DNA of 64,000 nucleotides from the NCBI GenBank assembly GCA_016201105.1, contig JACQDN010000026.1, positions 62,001 through 126,000 of the forward strand. The letters run 5' to 3'. Origin of the DNA: Pseudomonadota bacterium (GTDB lineage: Bacteria; Pseudomonadota; Alphaproteobacteria; Micropepsales; Micropepsaceae). The position numbers and the translations under genes were made by a program. Position 1 is the stretch's first letter, and every line of letters starts with the position of its first letter. The notes under the pieces are model-generated. The model saw only the letters and a program-made list of their open reading frames with translations. It did no database searches and had not been told where the DNA came from. Positions 33,093 through 40,921 of the stretch are shown here, piece after piece.

Positions 33093-34667
33093 ATGAGCTC
33101 CGCGCACACGACGGCCGATTTGGCGCCGATCAGGCAACCAGCGCCTGCGCGCACTGTGCTGCCGCTCGCATGGACTCCGGCCAGAACCGTTGTTGCGTTG
33201 ATCGTTGTTACCGCCTGCATCCGGCTTGCGGCGGCGGCCGTGCTCGGTTTGGGTGTCGATGAATCCTACACGGTGGGAAACGCGCGCACGCTCGCATGGA
33301 GCTATGTCGATTATCCTCCACTCCATGTCTGGCTGGTCGGCGCATGGTCGTGGTTGTGGGGCAGTGAAAGCGCAATCGTCGTCAGATTGCCCTTCATCTT
33401 TCTGTTTGCCGGTTCGACCTGGTTGATGTTCCGCCTGACGACGCGGTTGTTTGACGAAACCGCGGGGCTATGGGCCGCGCTTCTGTTGAACGTCATGCCT
33501 GTATTCACGCTGCCCCACGCCAGCTGGGTGTTGCCCGACGGACCCCTCGCCTTCTTCTCCTTGGGCGCGGCCTATGTCACGGCCTCGCTCCTCTTCGACG
33601 GCGGCGAGCGCAAAGCTTCAGTGGCGAAATGGCTTCTGGCGGGATTTCTCGCCGGGGCTGCTCTGCTCTGCAAATATCACGCGGCATTCCTGGTCGTTGC
33701 CATCTTTGCCTTCCTCCTTACCACTCCCGACAAGAGACGATTGCTGGCGACGAAAGGTCCATGGCTCGCGGCGGCCGCTGTGCTTGCGATGTCGGCGCCA
33801 ATACTGATCTGGAACGCACAACATGGCTGGATCGGCATTTCATTTCAGGCCAAGCGCGTGCACAGCTTCATGCATCCCGATGTGCTGCGCATGCTCTCTT
33901 ATGCCGGCGAGCAGGCGTTGTATCTGGTGCCATGGCTGTTCGTGCCTCTTGCTTTTGTTCTAGGGCGCGCGCTCTGGCGCGGACCCTCGGACCAGCGCTC
34001 GTGGTTTCTCGCCCTGATCGCCGTCGGTCCGATCGTGTTTTTTACCGCAGCCTCGCTGTTTGCACGCGGCTTGCCGCATTGGCCCATGCCGGGATGGCTG
34101 TTTGCCATTCCTTTGCTCGGTGCCGAAACCGCGTTGCTGGCTCAACGGCACGGACGTCTCGTCAGATACGGCGCAGCCGCAACAGGAGCGCTGATCTTCG
34201 CGGCGCTCGTGCTTGTGGCCAGCGAAGGGGCCACGGGCTGGCTGGTGAGCAGCCCCACGGCCAAGGCCGCGCAGTCCGATCCCACGCTGGAAATGCTCAA
34301 CTGGACTGAAATCAAACAGGTTCTGGCGCAACGCGCGCTTCTGAAAGGCGGCACAACGGCGATCGCCGGCACCAATTGGATCGAAGCGGGAAAACTGAAC
34401 TACGCCGTGGGTTCGGATATTCCCGTCCTCTGTCTATGCGTTGATCCGCAGCAATTCAGATATTCGCGCAATGTGTCGGATTTCGCCGGCCAAACGGTTC
34501 TCGTGATCCAGTCGCGCGATCGGCTTTCGAAAAGCCGCGCACTTCTGGCCAAACAGTTCCGGCAACTTCAGCCGCTGGCGGGCATCACGCTTCATCGCGC
34601 GAATCGACCTGCTATCGACTTGGTGGTGCTGCGCGGAATAGGATTTGCGCCGGAGACAAAAACGTGA
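33093..34667 (+). CDS. Glycosyltransferase family 39 membrane protein (2 of 2)
   Basis: A second GT39-type transferase, 524 residues. The catalytic loop reads DESYTVGNARTLAWSYVDYPP, parallel to the DE...DHPP of the upstream paralogue. At least ten membrane segments are seen, plus a C-terminal periplasmic part with a CLCVDP segment. Gap to the upstream gene is 16 bases, and the stop overlaps the GTG start of the GT2 gene. Two diverged paralogues side by side suggest two acceptor sites or a two-sugar modification. Confidence 0.9.
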   Translation: MSSAHTTADLAPIRQPAPARTVLPLAWTPARTVVALIVVTACIRLAAAAVLGLGVDESYTVGNARTLAWSYVDYPPLHVWLVGAWSWLWGSESAIVVRLPFIFLFAGSTWLMFRLTTRLFDETAGLWAALLLNVMPVFTLPHASWVLPDGPLAFFSLGAAYVTASLLFDGGERKASVAKWLLAGFLAGAALLCKYHAAFLVVAIFAFLLTTPDKRRLLATKGPWLAAAAVLAMSAPILIWNAQHGWIGISFQAKRVHSFMHPDVLRMLSYAGEQALYLVPWLFVPLAFVLGRALWRGPSDQRSWFLALIAVGPIVFFTAASLFARGLPHWPMPGWLFAIPLLGAETALLAQRHGRLVRYGAAATGALIFAALVLVASEGATGWLVSSPTAKAAQSDPTLEMLNWTEIKQVLAQRALLKGGTTAIAGTNWIEAGKLNYAVGSDIPVLCLCVDPQQFRYSRNVSDFAGQTVLVIQSRDRLSKSRALLAKQFRQLQPLAGITLHRANRPAIDLVVLRGIGFAPETKT

Positions 34668-35785
34668 CCAATGTTCGCCGCTCCGGTCCGCTCTTCGAAA
34701 TCCCCGGCCAAGGTGGAAACGCCGCCATGAGTCCGCTGGTAAAGCGCGTCGTGACCCGCATCCCGCGATCCGCCGGCTCGCAAGAGTCGCGCGCCCTGAT
34801 TTCGATTGTTATCGCGTTCTACAACGAGCAGGAGACGATCGAAGCCCTGTTTCGCGAAGTCGAGAACGCCACCAAGGATCTCCCTCACGATTTCGAATAT
34901 GTCTGCGTGAACGACGGCAGCCGCGACCAAACCCTCGAATTGCTTTGCCGTGAGGCGGAAACGGGCCGGCGGATCAAGGTGATCGATTTGGCGCGCAATT
35001 TCGGCAAGGAGGCTGCAATCAGCGCCGGTCTTGCCAATGCACGCGGCGATGCGGTGATCGTCATGGACGCGGATCTGCAGGATCCCCCTGCCCTCATTCC
35101 CACGTTCATCGAAAAATGGCTCGATGGCTACGACGTCGTCTATGGCGTGCGCGCCAGCCGCAAGTCCGACACCTTTTTGAAGAGGTTCACGGCGCATGCG
35201 TTCTACTCGATCTTCAATGTTTTGACCGAGGTAAAGCTCCCCGAGGGCGCCGGCGACTTTCGTCTCCTCGATCGGCGCGTGGTCGACGTGTTGCTGTCGC
35301 TGCCCGAGCGAAATCGTTTCATGAAGGGATTGTTTGCCTGGGTCGGCTTCCGGCAGACGGGCGTCGAGTTCGTGCGGCCGGCCAGGCGTGGTGGTTTGTC
35401 GGGATGGAGCTATCTGCGGCTGTTGAACTTCGCCGTGGACGGCCTGACAAGCTTTTCCATTGTGCCTTTGCGCATGGCAAGCATCCTGGGCGGGTTGATT
35501 TCCGTGGGCGGACTTTCCTACGCGGCATTTTTAGTTTTGCGCACGCTGATCTTCGGCGCCGATGTGCCCGGCTATGCCTCGGTCATGGTGGCGGTGCTGT
35601 CGCTGGGCGGTGTACAGCTCCTGTGCCTTGGCTTGCTGGGAGAATATCTCGGCCGGCTCTACATGGAAGCAAAAGCTCGGCCGCTCTACGTGATTTCGGA
35701 AATTTTCGACAACACGGAGGAAGACGCCTCCGGTGAAGCCGCGAAGAGGCCAGCCTTGGTTTCACGGATAAAGAGTCCATCGTAA
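34664..35785 (+). CDS. Glycosyltransferase family 2, polyprenyl-phosphate sugar synthase
   Basis: A 373-residue GT2 enzyme of the dolichol-phosphate mannose synthase/ArnC/GtrB kind, which charges undecaprenyl phosphate with a sugar on the cytoplasmic face. A 45-residue N-terminal extension precedes ISIVIAFYNEQETIEALF. The nucleotide-binding and metal motifs are CVNDGSRDQTL and VIVMDADLQDPP. Acceptor-site residues GAGDFRLLDRRV and ERNRFMKG follow, and two C-terminal membrane helices are near residues 265-335. It provides the lipid-linked donor for the two GT39 enzymes. The start is a GTG overlapping the preceding stop; ATGs inside are alternatives. Confidence 0.92.
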   Translation: MTNVRRSGPLFEIPGQGGNAAMSPLVKRVVTRIPRSAGSQESRALISIVIAFYNEQETIEALFREVENATKDLPHDFEYVCVNDGSRDQTLELLCREAETGRRIKVIDLARNFGKEAAISAGLANARGDAVIVMDADLQDPPALIPTFIEKWLDGYDVVYGVRASRKSDTFLKRFTAHAFYSIFNVLTEVKLPEGAGDFRLLDRRVVDVLLSLPERNRFMKGLFAWVGFRQTGVEFVRPARRGGLSGWSYLRLLNFAVDGLTSFSIVPLRMASILGGLISVGGLSYAAFLVLRTLIFGADVPGYASVMVAVLSLGGVQLLCLGLLGEYLGRLYMEAKARPLYVISEIFDNTEEDASGEAAKRPALVSRIKSPS

Positions 35786-35830
35786 CGGCGAGCGGATCGT
35801 CAGGGGCAGCCAATCGCCGGATCAGATGCG

Positions 35831-36358
35831 TTGAGTGAAAACCACCATACTGCGCTGCTGACGACGTACTTGTCCCAGCGCGCGCCGCTGACGCGGTTTC
35901 TCGCGGCTCGTCTTGGCAATCAGGATGAAGCGCAGGACGTCTTGCAGGAACTATATCTGCGCGTTTCCCGCATCGAAGACAGCAGTGATTTGCGCGATCC
36001 GGTTTCCTATCTCTTTCGCATCGCGCTCAATCTTGCACGCGACCACCGCCGGGAACGCATGCGTGCTCGCGCGCGAGAAGCCAAATGGGGCGACGCACAC
36101 TATGTCGCCGTCCAAGGCGATGTGCTGTCCGAAGCGCCATCGGCCGAAGCCGGCTATGGCGCAAAACAACTCGTCGCGAAGGTCGAAAGCGAACTCGCTC
36201 GGCTATCGCCGCAATGCCAACGCGTGTTCCGCATGCACAAGTTCGAAGGACTGACACATGAGGAAGTCGCGAGACGCATCGGCATCTCGCGCAGCACGGT
36301 GGAAAAGCACATGCACACCGCGCTGGTTCATCTGACCCGTCATTTGGAGCGTGGCTAG
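35831..36358 (+). CDS. ECF-type RNA polymerase sigma factor (FecI-like)
   Basis: A 175-residue extracytoplasmic-function sigma factor. Region 2 includes DEAQDVLQELYLRV and DPVSYLFRIALNLARDHRR; region 4 includes GLTHEEVARRIGISRSTVEKHMHTALVHL. FecI-type sigma factors are held by a membrane FecR-like protein and released when a TonB receptor with an STN domain senses its ligand. All three parts are present in order here. The start is a TTG at 35831, as no ATG fits before region 2. Confidence 0.92.
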   Translation: MSENHHTALLTTYLSQRAPLTRFLAARLGNQDEAQDVLQELYLRVSRIEDSSDLRDPVSYLFRIALNLARDHRRERMRARAREAKWGDAHYVAVQGDVLSEAPSAEAGYGAKQLVAKVESELARLSPQCQRVFRMHKFEGLTHEEVARRIGISRSTVEKHMHTALVHLTRHLERG

Positions 36359-36359
36359 A

Positions 36360-36482
36360 ATGTCACAGCGCTCCGATCCCGTCACAAAGGAACACATCGC
36401 CATGGCGGTCGATGGGCGGCGCCGCCGTCTTCATGCTGGAGCGACAGAGGCGAAGGGGCTCGCAATAAAGGCTTTGCAATGA
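36360..36482 (+). CDS. Overlooked 40-codon ORF between sigma factor and anti-sigma factor
   Basis: An ORF of 40 codons starting at ATG 36360, one base after the sigma-factor stop (TAG 36356-36358). It ends in a TGA that overlaps the ATG of the FecR gene (ATGA). The peptide begins MSQRSDPVTKEHIAMAVDG and contains an arginine cluster (GRRRRLH), so it is basic and hydrophilic. It could be a translational coupling leader for FecR or a small regulatory peptide. No homologue is known to me, and the ORF may be a chance frame. The exact abutment at both ends is the main support. Confidence 0.4.
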   Translation: MSQRSDPVTKEHIAMAVDGRRRRLHAGATEAKGLAIKALQ

Positions 36483-37474
36483 CCGAGCGGAACGAGCAGC
36501 GCACGACGGATGAAGCGGCCGGTTGGTTTGTAAGGATCAACTCGGATTCCGCAAGCGAGGCCGACTGGGCGGCGTTCACTGCATGGCTTGAGGCCGATTC
36601 CACGCATCGCCTCGCATTCGATCGCGTGGAAGATCTCGACCGCGAACTCGATGCGCTCGCCGCGAAGCCGGAAGAAAAGGTCGTTGCATTCAATCGCCGC
36701 TCCGGCCCGGCTAAAATCACCGTGCGCGGTCCGCAGGCCTGGATCGCCGGCGCGGGACTTTTGGCCGCCGCGGCACTGGTGGCGATCTTCGTCATGCCCC
36801 GCGCGCCGCAAGCCGTCACACTCGCGACTGGAACCGGTGAAACGAAATCGGTGGATTTGGCCGACGGCACGCATATCGACATCAACACCAAGTCGAAGAT
36901 CATCCTCGACCATGGAGTTGCAGGCCGCCACGTTATTCTGGTGGGAGGCGAAGCGCTGTTCCACGTCGCCAAAGACCCGACGCGCCCGTTTGTCGTCGCG
37001 GTCGGCGACAGGGCCGTGCGCGTTGTCGGAACCGTCTTCAACGTCCTGCGCAACGAGGGCGCGATCACCGTCGTGGTGGCGCAAGGAAAAGTGGCGGTGT
37101 CGCCGCTTAAGCGTCACTCCGGTGCTCGCGTGCAGCAAACGGAGTTTCTCACTCCCGGCGAAGGACTTGTGTACGACGAATCGAACGAGACGCTCACGCG
37201 CGAACGGGTCGATCCAACCCATACGCTGGCGTGGCGCGACGGCTATCTCGTCTACGACAACGCCCCGCTCGCAAGCGTTGCAAGCGACCTCAACCGGTAT
37301 TTCAGCCACCGTGTGGCAGCTGAAGGCAAAGCCGAGCGGCTGCGTTTTTCCGGCGTCTTGAAGATGGACAACGAGGATGCGGTCTTGAATCGCCTCACCA
37401 AGCTTTTGCCTATCGGAACAAGTCGCAACCCTGACGGAACCGTCACATTGCGTTCGCCGAAAAACAGTGATTAA
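36479..37474 (+). CDS. FecR-family anti-sigma factor
   Basis: A 331-residue inner-membrane signal transducer. The cytoplasmic N-terminus is DUF4880/FecR-N-like (EAAGWFVRINSD...WAAFTAWLEAD...HRLAFDRVEDL) and would bind the sigma factor. One membrane helix lies around residues 82-102 (GAGLLAAAALVAIFVM). The periplasmic FecR domain has SVDLADGTHIDINTKSKI and FVVAVGDRAVRVVGTVFNV. A C-terminal STN-like region follows (AVLNRLTKLLPIGTSRN), which contacts the receptor STN domain. It overlaps the small ORF stop and precedes the TonB receptor by 29 bases. Confidence 0.93.
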   Translation: MTERNEQRTTDEAAGWFVRINSDSASEADWAAFTAWLEADSTHRLAFDRVEDLDRELDALAAKPEEKVVAFNRRSGPAKITVRGPQAWIAGAGLLAAAALVAIFVMPRAPQAVTLATGTGETKSVDLADGTHIDINTKSKIILDHGVAGRHVILVGGEALFHVAKDPTRPFVVAVGDRAVRVVGTVFNVLRNEGAITVVVAQGKVAVSPLKRHSGARVQQTEFLTPGEGLVYDESNETLTRERVDPTHTLAWRDGYLVYDNAPLASVASDLNRYFSHRVAAEGKAERLRFSGVLKMDNEDAVLNRLTKLLPIGTSRNPDGTVTLRSPKNSD

Positions 37475-37503
37475 GACGAACGTTCTCCACGGGAAAGCCC
37501 GGC

Positions 37504-39888
37504 TTGCAGCGTATCGACAAGACCGGCCGGCGCGCATTGTCGCTCGGCATTCTTTGCGTGCTTCTGGCGACCCGCGCGATTGCGCAGGACGCGGCGGTGT
37601 CCTTCCGCCTGCCGGCGGAGCCGCTTGATCGCGCCATTGTCGATTTCGCCGTACAGGCCAATCTCTCCGTCGGCGATACTGGCGTTGATTTTCACAACAA
37701 GCAGAGCAACGCCGTCTACGGAACCTATTCGCGGCGCGACGCGCTCGAAAAACTGCTGTCGGGAACGGGGTTCGAATTCGAATTTCTGGACGACAATACC
37801 GTGGCCGTCCGCCCAGTCGGCACCGATGCCGTGCGACCGGCAAATCCGATCGAGTCGATCCTTGTCACCGCAACAAAGCGCGAGGAACGTGCCGACTCGG
37901 TGCCCTATTCCCTTTGGGTCCGCTCCGGCGATCGGCTCGAAAATCTGGGCCTCCGCAGAAGCGAAGATCTCACATCGCAAGTTGCCGGTCTCACTGCGAC
38001 CAACCTCGGCGCCGGAGAGGACAAGCTCTTCCTTCGCGGCCTGACCGACAGCGTTTTGCCGGGACTGAGCGAGTCCATGGTCGGGCTTTATCTCGACGAA
38101 GGCCGTATCGCGGACGATGCTCCCAATCCCGACCTGCAGCTCATCGATATCGATCGCGTCGAAGTGGTGCGTGGCCCACAGGGGACGCTATATGGCGCGG
38201 GATCGCTCGGTGGTTTGGTGAGGATCATCACGCACAAGCCCGATCTCGACTCGTTCGAGGCGATGGCATCGGCGTCGGCCTCCGATACCAGAGGCAGTCA
38301 TTCGGGAAGTCTCGAAGCGGTCGTCAATCTGCCGCTGCTATCCGACACGCTCGCGCTCAGACTCGTGGGATATGTCGAGAACGACGGGGGATACATCGAC
38401 GAGCGGCGCCTCGGAAAGTCCAACGCCAATCGTTCGGTCGTGCAAGGCGCAAGAGCCAATCTCTTGTGGCAGATCGACGGCGACTGGTCGGTCTCGACAG
38501 CGGGCGTGTATCAGGAAATCAAGACGCAGGATTCGCAGTATTTTCAGCTCGGCCTGCCCGCGCTCACCCGCGACAACTATCTTCGCGAACCCTATTCCGA
38601 TCGCATTCTACAGCTCGACGTGACCGTGCAGGGTTCGCTCGGCTGGGCCGATGTCGTCTCGGCGACAACCGCATTGGACCGCGATATCCGCAAGCGCTTC
38701 GATGCGACGTTGGCGTGGACCGACATTAGCGGCGAACCGCTCGGACCGGCGCCCTTCGATGAAGCCAGATCCATTCGATCGTTTACGCATGAGACGCGCC
38801 TGACCTCGACGGGTGACGGACCCTGGAAATGGCTGATCGGCGTCTATGCCTCCCACCGCGACGAGGACTTTCAGACTCGGCTGGTAGGTCCCGATGCGCT
38901 GGGTCACCCCCTGCTGGCACGGTCGGAGATGCGCGAGGATCGCGCCAATGAAATCGCCGGCTTCGGCGAAATGACTTACGCTTTCAGCGATACCCTCGCC
39001 TTCACTGCCGGTCTGCGCGGTTTTGTCTCCAATCGAAACGTCGCGGCGCATGTCAGCGGCTCGGTCGTCGACAGCGATTTCCATCCCAAGGGATCGAACA
39101 ACCAGCACGGGCTCACGCCGAAATTCGTTCTCAGCTACCGGCCATCGCGCGACACGCTGTTCTACGCGCAGATTTCTCAAGGCTACCGGCTCGGTGGCAT
39201 CAACATCGACGGCCCAGCCGGTGCAATTCTGGACGGTCACGAGGTCGGCAGCACCTTCGATTCCGATGTCTTGTGGAACTACGAGCTGGGCTCGAAGACG
39301 AGCTTCTTGGACGGCAAAGTGAGTTTGAACGCGGCGATCTATTTCGAAGATTGGTCGAATGTGCAGACCGATCAGCTAGGGTCCGACGGCTCATTTTTCG
39401 TGGTGAATGCCGGCAAGGTGGAAGATGTCGGTTTTGAAACCGACGTCGTTTCCCGGCCCTTCGATGGCTTCAGCCTGTCGGGAAATTTCTTTTGGAACCA
39501 TCCCCAGCTGATCCATCCCAATCCGTTGCTCGTCAAGGACGACGGTCTTCTGCCGGGCGCGCCGGATTTGAGCTTCGGAGTTTCGGCCCGTTACGACTGG
39601 GCCCTGAGCACGGACATCGATGCGTTCGCCGGCGCGGATTACGGCTATGTCGGACGCTCGCATCTGGGCTTTGACAAAAGCAGCGCGCCGATGGGCCGCA
39701 ATCAGACGACCAATATTCGCATTGGCGCGATGCGCGGAGCGTGGGAAGCCATTCTTTCCGTCGACAATCTGTTCGACGAAGGGGGAAACACGTTTGCGTT
39801 CGGCAATCCGTTCGACGCCGGCAAGCTCCGGCTGAGCACTCCACCGCGCCCGCGCACCATCGGACTGCGGCTCACATGGAGGAGCTGA
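37504..39888 (+). CDS. TonB-dependent receptor with STN signalling domain
   Basis: A 794-residue outer-membrane receptor. A signal peptide (cleavage after AIA, residue about 27) is followed by an STN domain (residues 30-100: FRLPAEPLDRAIVDFAVQAN..., VYGTYSRRDALEKLLSGTGF). The TonB box/plug region starts near SILVTATKRE, and then comes a 22-strand-type barrel with a C-terminal LRLTWRS. The STN domain marks it as a transducer that activates the upstream sigma factor through FecR. Substrate is unknown; the adjacent genes do not encode siderophore synthesis. The start is a TTG at 37504. It converges on the deacetylase gene. Confidence 0.94.
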   Translation: MQRIDKTGRRALSLGILCVLLATRAIAQDAAVSFRLPAEPLDRAIVDFAVQANLSVGDTGVDFHNKQSNAVYGTYSRRDALEKLLSGTGFEFEFLDDNTVAVRPVGTDAVRPANPIESILVTATKREERADSVPYSLWVRSGDRLENLGLRRSEDLTSQVAGLTATNLGAGEDKLFLRGLTDSVLPGLSESMVGLYLDEGRIADDAPNPDLQLIDIDRVEVVRGPQGTLYGAGSLGGLVRIITHKPDLDSFEAMASASASDTRGSHSGSLEAVVNLPLLSDTLALRLVGYVENDGGYIDERRLGKSNANRSVVQGARANLLWQIDGDWSVSTAGVYQEIKTQDSQYFQLGLPALTRDNYLREPYSDRILQLDVTVQGSLGWADVVSATTALDRDIRKRFDATLAWTDISGEPLGPAPFDEARSIRSFTHETRLTSTGDGPWKWLIGVYASHRDEDFQTRLVGPDALGHPLLARSEMREDRANEIAGFGEMTYAFSDTLAFTAGLRGFVSNRNVAAHVSGSVVDSDFHPKGSNNQHGLTPKFVLSYRPSRDTLFYAQISQGYRLGGINIDGPAGAILDGHEVGSTFDSDVLWNYELGSKTSFLDGKVSLNAAIYFEDWSNVQTDQLGSDGSFFVVNAGKVEDVGFETDVVSRPFDGFSLSGNFFWNHPQLIHPNPLLVKDDGLLPGAPDLSFGVSARYDWALSTDIDAFAGADYGYVGRSHLGFDKSSAPMGRNQTTNIRIGAMRGAWEAILSVDNLFDEGGNTFAFGNPFDAGKLRLSTPPRPRTIGLRLTWRS

Positions 39889-39899
39889 GAGTGCATGAA

Positions 39900-39920
39900 G
39901 GCGAGATGAGCTATCTCGCC
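39900..39920. terminator. Possible bidirectional terminator hairpin
   Basis: GGCGAGAT (39900-39907) and ATCTCGCC (39913-39920) form a perfect 8-bp stem with a 5-base loop between the convergent TonB receptor and deacetylase genes. It overlaps the end of the deacetylase reading frame. There is no strong T-run on either side, so rho-independent action is uncertain. Confidence 0.35.
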
Positions 39921-40774
39921 GCCGTCGCAATTCCCGCATCGCTATTGGACGCCACCGGTACCTCGGTCGCGGGCGGGGTTTCGTACTGTTTGTATTCCGG
40001 CATCTCGTCCAGGCGCACGAAGCGGTAGCCTTCTTCGATAAGGGCCGGCACGACGGCCGTCACAAGGTCGGCGGCCTTCGAGCGGATGCAGTGCATCAGC
40101 ACCACACCACCGTCGCGGCGGCGGATCTCGCGCATGTAGCCTTTGGCGCAGGTCTCGGCGTCCCAGCCGCGGTGCCAGCAATCCCAGTCTGCGGCCGAAA
40201 GGACGTAGCCGTCGCTGCTCGTGGAAATGGAGCCACCGATATCCCAATAGATCGGACCGACGTAGTTCTTCAGCACCGGATCGGCATTGAGCACATCGGC
40301 GTGCGCCGTGCGCCACGAACCATAAGGTGCCCGGAAATAGAATTTGGCGTTGGCAGGCATCAGCGGCGCGATGAGGTCGTGCACTTCGCGGATCTGCGCG
40401 ATCAGCAATTCGGGATGACGGACGTACTTCTTGCCCAACATCGGATGCGAAGCGCTGTGATTGGCCAGAAGATGACCTTCGAGCGCGATGCGCTTCAAGA
40501 CGTCGGGGTAGGCACGCGCCATGGTTCCCACGACGAAAAAGGTCGCTTTCACGCCTTCCTGTTTGAGCGCATCGAGCACCGCAGGCGTATTGGCGTTCGG
40601 ACCGTCATCGAATGTCAGGGCGATGGTATGGGTGTCGCGCAGACCGGAATGAAAAATGTTCTTGGTCTGGAAATAGGCTACATCCTCGCGCGGCTGAGAT
40701 TTTTCGCCCGCCTGGGCGGCGCATGTGAATGCCATCGCTGCCGCGAGGGCCAACGAACCTAAGAACTTTGACAT
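39911..40774 (-). CDS. Exported polysaccharide deacetylase family protein
   Basis: A 287-residue exported NodB-type deacetylase. ATG 40774 is used because a signal peptide begins there (KFLGSLALAAAMAFTCAAQA), whereas the longer frame from 40861 adds 29 residues of poor signal quality. Conserved motifs: TFDDGPNANTPAVLDAL (metal-binding D-D pair), HLLANHSASHP (metal-binding histidines), RAPYGSWRTAH, and a late VVLMHCIRSKA. It is likely periplasmic and removes acetyl groups from a polysaccharide or peptidoglycan. Substrate cannot be told. It converges with the TonB receptor. Confidence 0.9.
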   Translation of the reverse strand: MSKFLGSLALAAAMAFTCAAQAGEKSQPREDVAYFQTKNIFHSGLRDTHTIALTFDDGPNANTPAVLDALKQEGVKATFFVVGTMARAYPDVLKRIALEGHLLANHSASHPMLGKKYVRHPELLIAQIREVHDLIAPLMPANAKFYFRAPYGSWRTAHADVLNADPVLKNYVGPIYWDIGGSISTSSDGYVLSAADWDCWHRGWDAETCAKGYMREIRRRDGGVVLMHCIRSKAADLVTAVVPALIEEGYRFVRLDEMPEYKQYETPPATEVPVASNSDAGIATAAR

Positions 40775-40921
40775 TTTTCCCTCTGGACCGATCCTCGGCC
40801 CATCCCCCGGCAGCGTTAACGCGCCACTGCAAAGTCTAGGTGCAGGACCTTGTCCGGGCAACAGAATCGCGGCTCGGATTGTGAATCATTCCGCGGGTCC
40901 CTGCCCCAGTCCAGGCCCGGT

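Noticed and set aside
40775-40861. N-terminal extension of the polysaccharide deacetylase frame
   Set aside because: The added 29 residues are proline- and glycine-rich with no signal. The signal peptide begins cleanly at ATG 40774.
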